Of a stretch of 64,000 nt of DNA, positions 53,640 through 64,000 are shown piece after piece (the stretch's first letter is position 1; each line of letters begins with the position of its first letter). The DNA comes from Azolla caroliniana. Lineage: Eukaryota; Polypodiophyta. The notes beneath the pieces were generated by a model. The model did not search any database. It worked only from the letters and a program-made list of their open reading frames with translations, and was not told the origin of the DNA. Location: assembly GCA_043228905.1 (NCBI GenBank), contig JBHGNT010000001.1, positions 24,366,001 through 24,430,000 on the forward strand, read 5' to 3'. The position numbers were made by a program, and so were the translations under genes.

Positions 53640-54305
53640 CAGCAGTCAGCCCAAAAATGCGACATGGCAGGCACTGCGGGAATGCCAAATCACACTGCCA
53701 TTAGGACGGCTCCTGCAACTAGTGCCCAGATTCACAGAAGGACTCAAGATAGGCATGACGGTAGGAGAAACACCACCAGCTCCAACAATCTTCTCAAATC
53801 CGGAGGAGGGACCGGCAGTAGTAGACACAAACAGTCCGGCAATCACAGCCATCGTGAAGGGAAGGAGTTACCCGGAACAGTAATAGATGGAGGATCCGGC
53901 GTCAATGTGATTAGCCTCCGAACATGCAAAACCTTGGGAATCCAAGAGTGGGAACCATGCTCGTTCTGGCTGCGGATGGCGGATACAAGCTCAGTGCGAC
54001 CGACCAGCTTGATATGAGATTTGGAAGTAACGATCAACGGCCACACATTTCGCATTTCGGCATTAGTGCTACAACTACAGGCACAAGGAGCTTACCCACT
54101 ATTGTTGGGGCGGCCGTGGTTGAAAACGGCGCACATTAAACAAAACTGGAGGAAGAATATAATCACCTTTCGGCGGGGAAAAGCAAAAGTACGGGTACCG
54201 ACACAACCACGGACGGGTACCGGGAAGGAACTGACACCCCTATATGCCGAATGCGTCAATATGCTGGACGGATTAGCAGACAAAGAGGTAGATCAATATT
54301 TGTAG
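53640..54305 (+). pseudogene. Gypsy K protease
   Basis: After a frame change, active site VIDGGSGVNVIS (Asp-Gly-Gly) at about 53880 and, in another frame, YPLLLGRPWLKTAHIKQNW (54021-54305). The linker upstream is open in the gag frame to about 53883. Confidence 0.85.
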
Positions 54306-54393
54306 GATAATCTGAAGATCGTACCTTTGTTCGAAATATATAGCCGATGCTGTATCACCATACATACTGCAACCGGACAGAGCCGATGAGGAA

Positions 54394-56060
54394 CCAAATA
54401 AAGAAGTGATCCGGGAGCTACGACAAGCACAAGAGGCGCTGGAAAGAGAAATGGCCGTATTGCAACAGGTTAAAGCACCCCAACTAGAGGAGGTAAATCT
54501 AGGAACTACGGAAGAGGCAAGACCGGTGCACATCGCCAAGGAAATGACTCCGGAGAACAAAACGACGATGATTACATTTCTCAAAGAATCTCGGGACGTG
54601 TTTGCCTGGTCTTACGAGGATATGCGAGGGCTCGATCCTCAGCTATATCAGCAACAGATACATTTGAGCAAAGACGCCAAACTGGTAGCATAGCGGCGGT
54701 ACCGGATGAATCCAAATTACGCCGCCAAAGTCGAGGAAATCGACAAGTTGCTGAGGGTTGGCTTTATCTGCCCAGTAAAGAAATCTACATGGCTAAGCCC
54801 GATAGTAGTCGTACCAAAGAAAAACGGCAAAATTAGAGTTTGTGTCGACTACTGTAAGCTTAATGCGGCGACGATAATAGATGCATTCCCACTCCCATTT
54901 ACGGATGGAGTTTTGGACGCAGTCGTCGGCCATGAGGTATATAGTTTCTTAGACAGATTCAGCGGATACAACCAGATCCGGATGCACCCCGATGACTAGG
55001 AGAAAACGGCTTTCGTCACCGAATGGGGAGTGTTTGTTGCCGTAGTAATGATGTTCGGACTAAAAACGGCGCCGACAACATTCCAGAGGATCATCATGGA
55101 AATATTCAGAGAGTTCATACCGGCATTCATGCAGGTGTTTCTGGATGACTTCGCCGTCTATAACCAAGAAGGAGATCACTTTCAACACCTCCAACTGTTT
55201 CTAGAGAAATGTCAGGCTTACCGGCTAAGCTTGAATCCGGCAAAATGTGTATTCGGAGTGTCAAGCGGGGCGCTATTAGGACACATTGTGAGGAGGGAAG
55301 GAATTGTCGTGGACCCGAACAAAGTAAAAGCAATCTTGGAGGCATTGGCACCAACAACGGCTAAAGCATTAAGTCGTTTCTTAGGTCAAATCCGGTGGCA
55401 TAGCTGAATGCTCCGGTATTTGGTGGACCTAGCTACACCACTGCATGTTGCGGTACACCAAACACCGTACCAGTGGACCTACACCGAAGAAAAGGCGTAC
55501 CGGGCACTCAAAGTACTATTGTCGCAAGCGCCGGTAGTGCAACCCCCGAATTGGGCTAAGGAGTTTCATGTGTTCGTGGATGCGTCTGACATTGCAATCG
55601 GAAGTGCGTTGATGCAACTTACGGAGCCAAGGTGGTACCGGCCCGTATACTACGCAAGCCGAAAGTTATCCCAAGTTGAACGAAATTATTCCACCATGGA
55701 AAGGGAAGCTTTGGGCATGATCTACAACGTGACAAAATTCAGACATTATTGGCTGGGAAGGAAATTTTCCTTCCACGTAGATCATTCGGCACTCCTCTAT
55801 TTAGTTTCCAAAGCGTCACTAACCGGTAAGTTGGCATGGTGGACGTTACTGTTGCAGGAATTTGAGTTCGAAATATTCCACCAACCCGGCATACAGTACG
55901 CAGTAGCAGACTATTTGAGCCGGTTAGATTCCGGCGAGACTGGTGACGGAGTCCTGCACGAGTTTCCGGATGCTGAGCTATTTCGAGTCACCGCGGAAAC
56001 GGCAACAGATGAAACGGTGGTACAAGAAGATAAGTGGCTAACGAATATGCAACAATTTTT
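54394..56060 (+). pseudogene. Gypsy K reverse transcriptase and RNase H
   Basis: RT: KKSTWLSPIVVVPKKNGKIR, VYSFLDRFSGYNQIRMHPDD, MMFGLKTAPTTFQRI and VFLDDFAVY (FLDD at about 55140). Stops at 54691, 54997 and 55405. RNase H lies in the long frame 55408-56598: VFVDASDIAIGSAL, TMEREALGMIYNVTKFRHYW and HVDHSALLYL, ending with YAVADYLSRL. Conserved residues are mostly kept. Confidence 0.92.
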
Positions 56061-57505
56061 GAGCACTGGATTGCCTCCGGAGGAGATGAACTGGGACGAG
56101 AGGAAATGCATGGCGGTACAAAGCCGACACTTCTGTTTATTATGGGACACGCTATACCACAAAGGCGTGGACGGTATATGGCGACGGGCGGTGTGCAGCG
56201 ACGAGAAGGATATAATACTACGAGAAGCACACTGCAGAGTCGCCGGAGGCCATTACATCGGAGATGCTACAACAAGGAAGATATGGCAGAGTGGCCTATG
56301 GTGGCCGACAACATTGAAAGATGCGGTCCCGTATGCTAAAGAATGTGATCTATGTCAACGAATGGGCCAGCCAACCGAACAAGCTAGGATGCCGCACCAG
56401 CCGGTATTGCCGTTAGAACCATTTCAGAAATGGGGGCTGGATTTTGTGGGTCCATTCAAATCACCGGCAATGAAAACTGGCAACCGGTATGTGATCGTAG
56501 CTACGGATTACTGCATGAAATGGGTAGAAGCCAAAGCCTTGCACAACAACACCGTGGCATCGACAGTGAAATTCTTGTATGAATACATCTGGTGCTAGGT
56601 ATGGATGCCCGATCGAGCTAATAAGTGACCAAGGAGGGCACTTTCTCGGCCAAGTGGTGGAAAGCTTGACGTCATTCTATGCCGTGGTGCATAAACGGAG
56701 CACGCCATACTATCCGCAAGCAAACGGGTTAGCCGAGTCGACAAACAAAACGCTACAGAATATCCTTTGGAAAATCGTCAACGAAAACCGGACAGACTGG
56801 GATAGGAAGTTGCACAGCGCACTCTGGGCTTACCGGAAAACCTACAAAACAAACATCCAAACCACACCATTCTGGCTAGCATTTGGATTGGAAGCTGTCA
56901 TGCCGGTAGAGTTCCAGGTCTTGATCTTATGGATTCAGATTAGGGAACGGTTAAACGAAAAGGAATCGGAGGCAATTCAGTTAGCGGCTCTGTGTGAACT
57001 AGAAGAACACCGACTAGCGAGTATCATGCACCTGGAACTGGAGCAACGACGACAAAAGGCGTTTGTGGATCGCCACCAAAAAGGAAATGAAAAGATGTTT
57101 GGAATTGGCAAGCCGGTACTAGTGTTCCAGACCCAGATGGGAAAGATGCCAGGGAAACTACGGTTTCGGTGGACCGGACCGTACTAGATCACACGCGAGT
57201 TCAATGGATCCTACCAGTTAGGGACACTTGCCGGCGAAGTCCTTGGTAAGTGGGTCAACGGATTTCGACTAAAGCCATACAAGGGACCCATGCCGAGGAA
57301 CCCATTTGAACAAGGAAAGGTCGATGCCGAACCATATACCGGAATACCGGAAACAACGGCAACCCAATTAGCAATCGGCAACAACGAAGCCGGTAAGGGG
57401 GACAAAGAGCCGGCATACGGGTTGGATAAGAGGACGGCAAACCATCACGAGGCCGGCAAAATTCCTCATTCAAGTAAGGGTCCGATAGGACCAAAGCCGA
57501 ATTAA
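56060..57505 (+). pseudogene. Gypsy K integrase
   Basis: Continues the 55408 frame: zinc finger (EAHCRVAGGH, CDLCQRMG), core WGLDFVGPF (first Asp) and DYCMKWVEAKAL, to a stop at 56596. The next frame (from about 56590) carries CPIELISDQGGHF (second Asp), PYYPQANGLAESTNKTL (Glu), GKLRFRWTGPY (GPY motif) and a basic tail to about 57505, with one stop at 57187. No chromodomain. Confidence 0.92.
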
Positions 57506-57926
57506 CCTAACAATTGATATTAATCAAAACAAAAAAAAAGAAAAAAGAAAAAGAAAAAAGAAAAAGAAATCGAAACGAATCAAAGAAATCATGCAAAGGA
57601 GTGGTGGGAATGACCATGCAAACGAGGAGTAAAGAGGCACTTCGAAAAGGTACGAGGAGGCTATGAATAGGGCATTAAACCACTGCCACATGGCACGTAA
57701 TGCTATTATAGTACACGACCTGCACATGCGTCGGCTCGAAAAAGGCGCCAAGATGTAGAGAGAAAATGCCCCCCGCATTGAGACCTTCTTCTTTCGCAAA
57801 CCAAGGAGCACAGATGCACACAGGCGCTTGAAGATCATCAGAAGAGAGCCAACACACACAGAGCTTCATCACACAGAGCTTCCTCATACACAACCCTCAC
57901 CAACGTTGTCCGACCTCGATGCAAAC
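57506..57926 (+). other. Spacer between pol and extra ORF of K
   Basis: Begins with an A/G-only tract (about 57529-57570), then unassigned DNA up to ATG 57927. Confidence 0.55.
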
Positions 57927-58346
57927 ATGGACTGCCAGACTCTCTCTGAGGCCGCCAAGAAATGGCTACGACAACACGGATTGGAGGGGTTCCTCACAAT
58001 CATGGAAGCACCACCACACAAAGAAGCCGACAAGGTCATCAAAGAAATTGACACCGAGTTGATCACGGAGGAAGCGATTCGTGCACTAACAGGCCTTCCG
58101 GAGGGGGGCATCTATACAATTGACAACCCTACCTCCGAACGGCTCATCAAATACTTCGGCGAGTATTCTCTGGCCAGCAAGGGCTACAAGACATAGGGCG
58201 GAGAAGATATGTTATTCGGAGGAATTACCTGTGTACTCCATGAGTTCGGCCACGTTGTCGTGAAGAATTTCGTCCAGAGGCGGAAACCGGGAAACATTGA
58301 CTACATCGGCGAGGTGCAGCATGTATACTCACGCTTGTACATTTAG
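57927..58346 (+). pseudogene. Extra ORF of element K, N-terminal part
   Basis: ATG 57927 opens MDCQTLSEAAKKWLRQHGLE and EADKVIKEIDTELITEEAIR. One TAG lies at 58194, then the same frame continues to 58346. The segment around IKYFGEYSLASKGYKT aligns with LKEYFGAYSISGKAYHT of N (about 63970), which shows that K and N carry the same extra protein. It is cut by the LTR of M at 58347. Confidence 0.75.
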
Positions 58347-59204
58347 TGTGAATAACGAGGGCGCCTTTATGGCGCCGAAGAGTAGTCAAGTCGGGACAGA
58401 CGATCCCATGTAAGTCGGGATTTATCCCACATTGTAACGCATCCCTCTCCTTGTTCTATAAAAGGAAGCGAGCGCCCATTGTGAAAGGGTTGCCCGTTTT
58501 GTGTTAGAGGGTATACCGTTAGGTTTAGAGTTAGGTTTTTTTTTTCTTCTTCTTCTTCTTGGCGGGCAAGTCGACCATTGAGGGCTGTCTCTACTAGGTC
58601 TCCTGTGCAAGACCCCGCTCCGCATGACGAGCCCAAGAGCTCCCCGGACGGCGGCCGTTTTGTGTTAGAGGGTATACCGTTAGGTTTAGAGTTAGTTTTT
58701 TTTTTTCTTCTTCTTCTTCTTGGCGGGCAAGTCGACCATTGAGGGCTGTCTCTACTAGGTCTCCTGTGCAAGACCCCGCTCCGCATGACGAGCCCAAGAG
58801 CTCCCCGGACGGCGGCTTGGAAGCAGACTACTACTGTAACCTACCCTACCATGGTCCGGCTCGAAACCGGGGTTGCATTCTTTCCCTTGAAATACTTACT
58901 TTTGCGTCTGTCTATGCATATTCGTGTCTCTGTTGGTGTCGGGCGCTTCCCCTTTCCTGCGTTTCCTGTACATAAGGGCGTGAGTCGGGTCCGCCTGTGT
59001 GTGTGTGTGTGTGTGTGCATGTGTGTGCGCGAGTCGGTGTCAAGCGCGTGCTCCCTCTCTTTCTCTCTCCCCCTTCGGTTGCCTCCGGTGTGCTTCTCGG
59101 ATGCCCCGGAAATGGTGAAGTACGACTTCCTACGCTCCGTCACTCCCTAGTCCAAGACCCCCGTGGTCCCGCCTTTCTCCACGCACGCACGTAACCACGC
59201 GACA
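58347..59204 (+). repeat. 5' LTR of gypsy M
   Basis: 858 bp, TGTGAATAACG to CCACGCGACA, with TATAAAA at 58457. It shares the segment CCCTAGTCCAAGACCCCCGT with other tRNA-Trp gypsy LTRs and has a GT microsatellite at about 58997-59017. Confidence 0.82.
58494..58815 (+). repeat. 161-bp tandem duplication in LTR M
   Basis: Units 58494-58654 and 58655-58815 are identical except for about one base in the T-run. Each begins CCGTTTTGTGTTAGAGGG and includes a CTT tract. The duplicated segment lies downstream of the TATA box. Confidence 0.95.
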
Positions 59205-59241
59205 TCTTTGGTGAACCCGACGTGAAAGGCGGCAAGGGAGG

Positions 59242-59860
59242 ATGGATTCGGAAGATGACGACCTCGCGGCGATGGTGGCCGAAGTGGTGCTGGAGTCGGC
59301 ACGAGTGGTGATGAGGCGAGAAGCAACGCAACAAGCAGTCGAGCGAGTAGTCGAAAGAGTCGGCCGTTTCAACGGGGACAAAGTCCCATCTTACTTGGAA
59401 GCCTACAACGCGGAAATGGAGGAGCGAGACGTGGACGAAGCGTTGAGGCTGGAATTCTTCTGTCGGGTTGTCGTCGTCCGTATGCACGCAGAAGTAAAGG
59501 AGCTCAGACAAGCTCATAGTTGATGGGAGGCCTTTGAAGAGGCGCTCCTGCAGGCATATGGAGGACGGCGGAAGAGCCGGGAACGACACGACTTCGACCA
59601 GTGGGTCGCATCGGCAAAGACCCACCGGGGCGTGACGAAGGCGTTCCGAGAGTTCGAGCGATGGCTTGCTCGGCTCCCGGAGCGGGAACAAGGTTTGGTT
59701 GGGACGGGCAAGGTCCTATTATTCGTCAGGTCGATCGACTGAGCGGAACGGGAGGCCATCGGGATGGAGCTCGAAGACGATGACGGAGCGAATGGGCTTA
59801 CGGAGGACTGGTCGAAGGTCGGAAGGGTGTGCCAACGGCTAGACGATGAACTTGCCGCAC
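59242..59860 (+). pseudogene. Gypsy M Gag
   Basis: ATG 59242 opens MDSEDDDLAAMVAEVVLESA, then VGRFNGDKVPSYLEAYN, a stop at 59521, WEAFEEALLQAYGGRRKSRE, FREFERWLARLPEREQGL and a second stop at 59740. It aligns with C Gag residues 30-200. The C-terminal boundary with K's extra ORF is not sharply visible. Confidence 0.82.
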
Positions 59861-61043
59861 AAGAAGCACTATGGAGCCGCGAACGAGATTTAAAGAAAGC
59901 GACAAAAGAGGAGTTAAAGAAGACTGTTGAAAACCTCCGCTAGACAGAAGAAAATCTGCGGAAAGGGCATCAAGCTTACGACCGGCTAAAGGAGGAAAAA
60001 GAAAACTCGTTGCAGGAGAAGGACAAGCTACGACGGATGGAGGAAACGGAAATCGAAAGGCTGAATGAAGAACTCCGTCAACAAAAGGACCGGGAAGACC
60101 GCGCTCGCCGGCAAATCAACCAGAGGCTAAAGCAGAAGACAGAGGACTTCGACCACCTGCACCGGAACTTTAAGAGATTGGACACGGAGTATAAGCAACA
60201 GCAGGAAAGGATGGCCGAGCTCCGACAGGAAGTTGATAGGGCCACAACGGCACTCGCCGACGAACGGGTTGAGAATACAAAGCTATTGGAGGAAGCGGCG
60301 AGGGACGGCATGGAGCTCCACAAGCAGCACAATGAAGAAAAGGAGAGGGCGACAATGGTGTTACAGAGGTTGCAAACAACCTATCAGAGTCAATTGTCGC
60401 AATCATCAAGCAATTGAAAGAGGAGCGACAAGCCGCGGAGAACAAATCACAGATGGGAATGGAACGGATCCAGTGCATCCTCCGATCATGGCTAAACAAG
60501 ACCAAACGCTTGATTGACGAGAGCTCCGTGCGATGGTGGACGAAATGGGCGCAGAATACGGTGGAACTCCAGTTGCTCAGGGCGGACGCCGAAAACCGGT
60601 GGAAGGAAGGTGACGACTGTTACATGCTCACATTGGAGGACTTCGCCGCCATAAAGGATGAGCTGGCAGAAGATTTCACAGCTCTGGCGGATGAGCAATT
60701 GGTGCAGGTCCAGCAACTCATAGCTCAACTAGACGACGATCGGATGGATGCTCAAATCCAGTTTGAGAGCTATGAGCGGTCCCGGCTTAGGGAAGAAAAA
60801 GCAAGGCAGGCGGCAACGGTCAACCTCAGTGATGAGGAACCGTCACCGGTACAAGGACCAGATGGAGACCAGGCCGGGGTAAGTCAACCAGAGACAACTC
60901 CGACGGAGGAAACAACGAAGGAAATGCCGGTGCCAGAGCAACAGTCAGAGTCACGGCCGGAGCCACAGCAGCAACAACAGATTTCCGTCAAGCCACTGGA
61001 GACCCTAGAGCAAAGCATCCTAGATATCTTGAACGAAGAGTAA
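59861..61043 (+). pseudogene. Extra ORF of element K, C-terminal part
   Basis: A heptad-rich coiled coil (open 60010-60417: KLRRMEETEIERLNEELRQQ) and, after a 1-base frame change at about 60415, 60414-61043. The latter contains LRADAENRWKEG, DELAEDFTALADEQLVQVQQ, a Pro/Glu/Gln-rich spacer and the terminal SILDILNEE. It aligns over its length with 50015-51148 (reverse) of N. Function unknown; position after integrase corresponds to the extra ORFs known in some plant gypsy lineages. Confidence 0.75.
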
Positions 61044-61095
61044 GGGGCCGGTGTGGGATTCGACGTACAAGGTACTATCCCATAGGCATGCCATG

Positions 61096-61542
61096 TGTTA
61101 CCCGGCCGGCAAAGACCAAGGTGTGAAAAGGGGAATTGTTATTTGGGAATCTGTTGAAATTACTAGTCTTAATATATATATTAATATATGAGAAGATGTG
61201 GATGGACGGACCGGAATCGGTATGCCGATCCGGATCCAGACTGATCCCGAATAGGTGCCGGTTGGCACCGTTTTGTACTTCGCACCGGTGACCTATATAA
61301 AGGCCTGCTTACAATGTAGTCATTAACGGGAGAGTAATATAAACCTTTTGTTTAATCATTGAGTATTGTTCACCATTCTGTGCTTATTGTATATCTTACA
61401 CGTGTTAATGATGTATTGCTAAGTAATCGATTAAGGTCCAATTAAGCGTTGTGTCGTAAGTTATCTCGCCGTAACACCCTTTGGTGAAGTGTCTTGAGTG
61501 GACACCCTGTGTTAGGTTGTTGTCTGGCCCTAAGGATTAACA
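61096..61542 (+). repeat. 3' LTR of gypsy K
   Basis: 447 bp, TGTTACCCGG to GGATTAACA. The 50 bp before it (61044-61095) lack a typical uninterrupted purine tract; GTAAGGGGCCGG is the closest candidate. Confidence 0.92.
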
Positions 61543-61594
61543 ACCGACCTTTCAGCAAGTAGTCGCTTCAGGCTCGCGGCTCACGGCTTGTTCC

Positions 61595-62322
61595 TGACGG
61601 GAACTCAACGCTCCTATGTCCAACGCTCGGCCACAACCGAGATTCTTTTCATACACAGAAAACGGGAAACAAATGCACGACACAAAGGAGAGAGAAAAAG
61701 GTAGACATGATGTTTACGTGGAAAACCCAAATTGAGGGAAAAACCACAGCAGCGCACAGGCTGCAAACTATCACTATATTGGAATGTACAAACAGTGAGT
61801 TCACGGAAGCAACGACCTCGTGCTCACGATCTTCGCTACAGGCGGCGGTTACAACAGAGGCAATGACCTCGTTCTCTCTCTCTTAACCTGTACACTGTTA
61901 CACGCTCTCTCTTCTTGCACCAACAAGAAAATGACAACAACTACAACTCATACTAAAAGTTTGCCCTAAGTCATATTTATACTAATATGACTTTTCGGCT
62001 ATTTACAAATATAGCCTCGATGGACTCTCAGAAACATATTTACGAATATGTCTCTTCATCCGGTTCATACCGGGTCTGCACCATCCGGCTCTCCGTAGCC
62101 GGGTACTCCTCATCCGGTTCATACCGAGTCTGTATCATCTGGCTCTTCGTAGCCGGGTACTCCTCATCCGGTTCATATCGGGTTTGCACCATCCGGCTCT
62201 CCGTAGCCAGGTACTCCTCATCCGGTTCATACCGGGTTTGTATCATCCGGCTCTCCGTAGCCGAGATTGTTCGTCGGCACTGTTCTTCTCCCTTCCCATC
62301 CGGAGGGACCTGTCTCCCAACA
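61595..62322 (-). mobile_element. Solo LTR L (copia E family)
   Basis: 728 bp in minus orientation with perfect target duplication GTTCC (61590-61594, 62323-62327). It shares GTTTACGTGGAAAACCC (plus strand) with LTR E. It is inserted in the extra ORF of N; the N coding on both sides joins in frame apart from stops. Confidence 0.88.
62057..62272 (-). repeat. 54-bp minisatellite, four units, in solo LTR L
   Basis: Units start at 62057, 62111, 62165 and 62219, each CATCCGGTTCATA... to ...GTACTCCT, with few substitutions. It yields a spurious repetitive ORF on both strands. Confidence 0.95.
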
Positions 62323-63998
62323 GTTCCCGTAGCTAGCCAAGAATGTTGTTGTGGTTCTGTTCTGCCAACTCGGCTAGAGCGATCTGGGCCTGAAGTTCCT
62401 CCTGGTAGTCCCGAAGGGGAGACCCTGTCTGGGTTGCCACTTGCTGGATTTGGGGCAAGGGCTCCCTGTCTGTCTATGTAGATCGTTCCATGACAACCGG
62501 GGGTGGTGGCGTTTGCGTGGAGGCTTGGTTGGTTTAGGGGTGCGGGTTGATATCTGCCCATTACGATGGCTGACTTATCTGTACCGAGTCCGTCATTGTG
62601 TTGGCCTCGACCGTGGCTTCCCTAGGGTGGGCGGTGTCATCTTTGTGTGCGTCGGTACCTTCAACACTCGGGCTCGGGTACGGAAGAGTGGCTGGTGAGA
62701 TAGCGTCACTTGGCGTAGGGAGGCTTAAGGGTGGCTGATGCTGCTTGAATGTCACAAGTTTCATCTCGGGGGCATGCCATAGCTTGGTAGCCCGTTTGGC
62801 TTGCTGATGCGCCGTTTTGATACGTCGGGCCATGTCCTTGGCTGCCCGAGTAGTGTGGTGCAGATTGCGATATGCCTCGACTAAGGCCATGTTCAGATCT
62901 GGTAGTTCCATGAGGAGCAAAGCATTTTGTGCTTGCTTCTTCCAACCTATCTTTTGTAAGGCTCGATCCTCGTGAGGTTCGATTTCACCCATTAGAGCGC
63001 GTTGAATCATCTTCGTTTCGGCGTGCTCCTCGGCAATACGAGCGGCGGCAGCTACTTGGGCGCGCGCGAGGAAATCCATTAGCTCATATGTTGTGCCCAG
63101 TCGAAGTAGTGCACTGAACTCGTATGGCTCCGCGGGGAGATCTTTGTAACCGAGGACTTCCTCCTCTGATATCTGCGTGGTTTGTCCATGACTCCGCTGG
63201 TACCATGTCCGCTGAGGTTGGGCTAGCCTCTTTTGATTTCTGATGATGGTCTCCCTCGGTTTCTGTGGTCGCCTCTCGAATGATGCGGCATCTTTTTGGC
63301 GGCTGCTCCTGTGCGTCCAGGGCCGGTGGTGTTGACTCCTCGGCCTGTTTCCTCTTTTGCTGCCGGATGGCCGAGGGTTGTTGGCTTGTGAGCCGTGGGC
63401 TCGGTCGCGGAGAGGTCATTGATGTCCTTAGCGGTTTCTGGCGTATGGTGACATCGTCCCATTCGGCCTCGTCCCATTCGGCACGGGTCGCTGTTACCAC
63501 CCGTTGTTTCTGTGTTTTTGGTGGGGGTGGTGCCGAGGCGGAAGTGGGGTTCCGTACGCTTGAGGGAGGTGGAGAAGGCAAGGGGTCTTCCCATTCTTCC
63601 TGGGTTATCTCCAAATTCTTCACCCTTTGTTTCCTTGGTGTTGGTGGAGAGGTCAAGATGCGATGAGGGGAAACCGAAGGGGGTGGGTAGAGGACTGTGA
63701 GGAAGTGATTGATCACAAGCAACAAACGCTTACCGGTTTGGAAGGATTCGAGCACCGCGCGAACTCCTTCACCGGTGATGATTCCCCAATCGATTTTGTT
63801 TCCCTCGTATTCACTGATAATGATCGCCACTTTGTTCTATGGCATACTCGTAGGGTTGGTATGCACAAACGCGTACTCCATCAGGATGCGAGCGATTTCT
63901 CCGAATGCCTTGTTGGATCCACCGTAGGTATGATAGGCCTTACCAGATATGGAATACGCACCAAAGTATTCCTTTAGGGTCGTGGAAGGGGGAATCTC
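62323..63998 (-). pseudogene. Extra ORF of element N, N-terminal and middle parts
   Basis: On the reverse strand from the window edge: EIPPSTTLKEYFGAYSISG, KAFGEIARILMEYAFVHTN, a stop, then the 248-codon frame 63084-63830. That frame runs from EYEGNKIDWGIITGEGVRAV through a Pro-rich basic region with two copies of a KQRV-x5-T-x2-EW/EWD segment. After a frame change comes 62561-63079 (MDFLARAQVAAAARIAEEHA, Ala/Lys-rich), and after another DYQEELQAQIALAELAEQNH up to solo LTR L. A further 52 bp of the same ORF lies at 61543-61594. It has no known domain I can name. Confidence 0.7.
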
Positions 63999-64000
63999 TA

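Larger units (their letters stand above)
58347..59860 (+). mobile_element. Gypsy M, 3'-truncated (LTR and gag)
   Basis: LTR 58347-59204, tRNA-Trp primer site 59209-59226 (TGGTGAACCCGACGTGAA, perfect) and gag; then the sequence passes into the coiled coil of K's extra ORF at about 59860. No 3' LTR, so part of M and part of K's extra ORF were deleted. Confidence 0.78.
51164..61542 (+). mobile_element. Ty3/gypsy element K with extra ORF, nested in N
   Basis: LTRs 51164-51608 and 61096-61542 differ at about 20 positions, many of them C/T or G/A. Order: gag with three knuckles, protease, RT, RNase H, integrase, extra ORF. It is inserted in the extra ORF of N in opposite orientation. The flanks ACTTA (left) and ACCGA (right) do not form a clear target duplication. 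Element M interrupts its extra ORF. All genes carry stops or frameshifts. Confidence 0.9.
49467..64000 (-). mobile_element. Ty3/gypsy element N with extra ORF, running off the window
   Basis: Minus strand: 3' LTR (49467-49906), then the extra ORF in three pieces (50015-51163, 61543-61594, 62323-63998). It is split by element K and solo LTR L. Pol would lie beyond 64000. Left flank GATCG (49462-49466) is the candidate target duplication. Confidence 0.75.

Noticed and set aside
52087-53688. Several long minus-strand frames over gypsy K gag
   Set aside because: Antisense shadows of the Arg/Asp/Pro-rich Gag frame, which has the zinc knuckles.
58367-58797. Repeated Arg/Lys-rich minus frames (RRRRKKK)
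   Set aside because: Created by the CTT tracts inside the 161-bp LTR duplication of M.
61987-62481. Ser/Gly/Tyr repetitive ORF resembling a structural protein
   Set aside because: Reading of the 54-bp minisatellite in solo LTR L; target duplications prove the LTR.

Overview
This 64 kb window is nuclear DNA of a land plant and consists almost entirely of LTR retrotransposons. I found no intact host gene, rRNA or CRISPR. Plant origin is suggested by Ty1/copia and Ty3/gypsy elements with tRNA-iMet and tRNA-Trp primer sites, a Ty3/gypsy chromovirus with a C-terminal chromodomain, and an inserted scrap of plastid DNA (trnP-UGG plus the start of ycf3). As I recall the family, that ycf3 start looks more like spore-bearing plants or gymnosperms than flowering plants. 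The deep nesting and many broken copies suggest a large, repeat-rich genome.

Layout. Element letters are my own. 1-18,799: a minus-strand copia (E) is split by two gypsy elements. One is an old element without pol (A, 480-10,040), which itself holds a dead copia (B, 2,431-7,524, TSD AGAGG). The other is a very young gypsy (C, 10,261-17,585) with 829-bp LTRs that differ at about two positions by eye. 18,801-19,445: start of a minus copia (F4). 19,446-21,216: 3' end of a chromovirus (I) whose LTR carries a dense heat-shock-element array. 21,217-25,889: an LTR-like stretch with a minisatellite, then AT-rich DNA with one perfect hairpin. 25,890-35,412: a plus copia (E2) interrupted by a solo LTR (F5, TSD ATTAT) and a complete minus copia (P, 29,048-34,664, TSD GTTAG). 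35,691-36,802: gypsy integrase fragment (Q). 36,803-46,655: minus copia (F1) split by a chromovirus (D, 38,427-44,783, TSD CAGGC). 46,655-49,461: truncated gypsy H and copia pieces F2 and F3. 49,467-64,000: a minus gypsy (N) whose extra ORF is interrupted by a related plus gypsy (K, 51,164-61,542) and a copia solo LTR (L, TSD GTTCC). K's own extra ORF is in turn interrupted by gypsy M.

Most polyproteins carry many stops and frameshifts. The exception is C, whose gag, protease and pol ORFs keep every catalytic motif and are separated only by one UGA-CGG stop and one -1 frame change. The least routine observations are: a probable Tf1-like self-priming site in chromovirus D; heat-shock-element arrays in the LTRs of D and I; an RY/CATGCA array in the promoter of A; the plastid DNA inserted into an LTR of D; and a large coiled-coil extra ORF shared by K and N. 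Six short-range tandem duplications (about 110-310 bp units) recur across unrelated elements.

All alignments were made by eye. LTR ends supported by target-site duplications are firm; ends given as 'about' are estimates.
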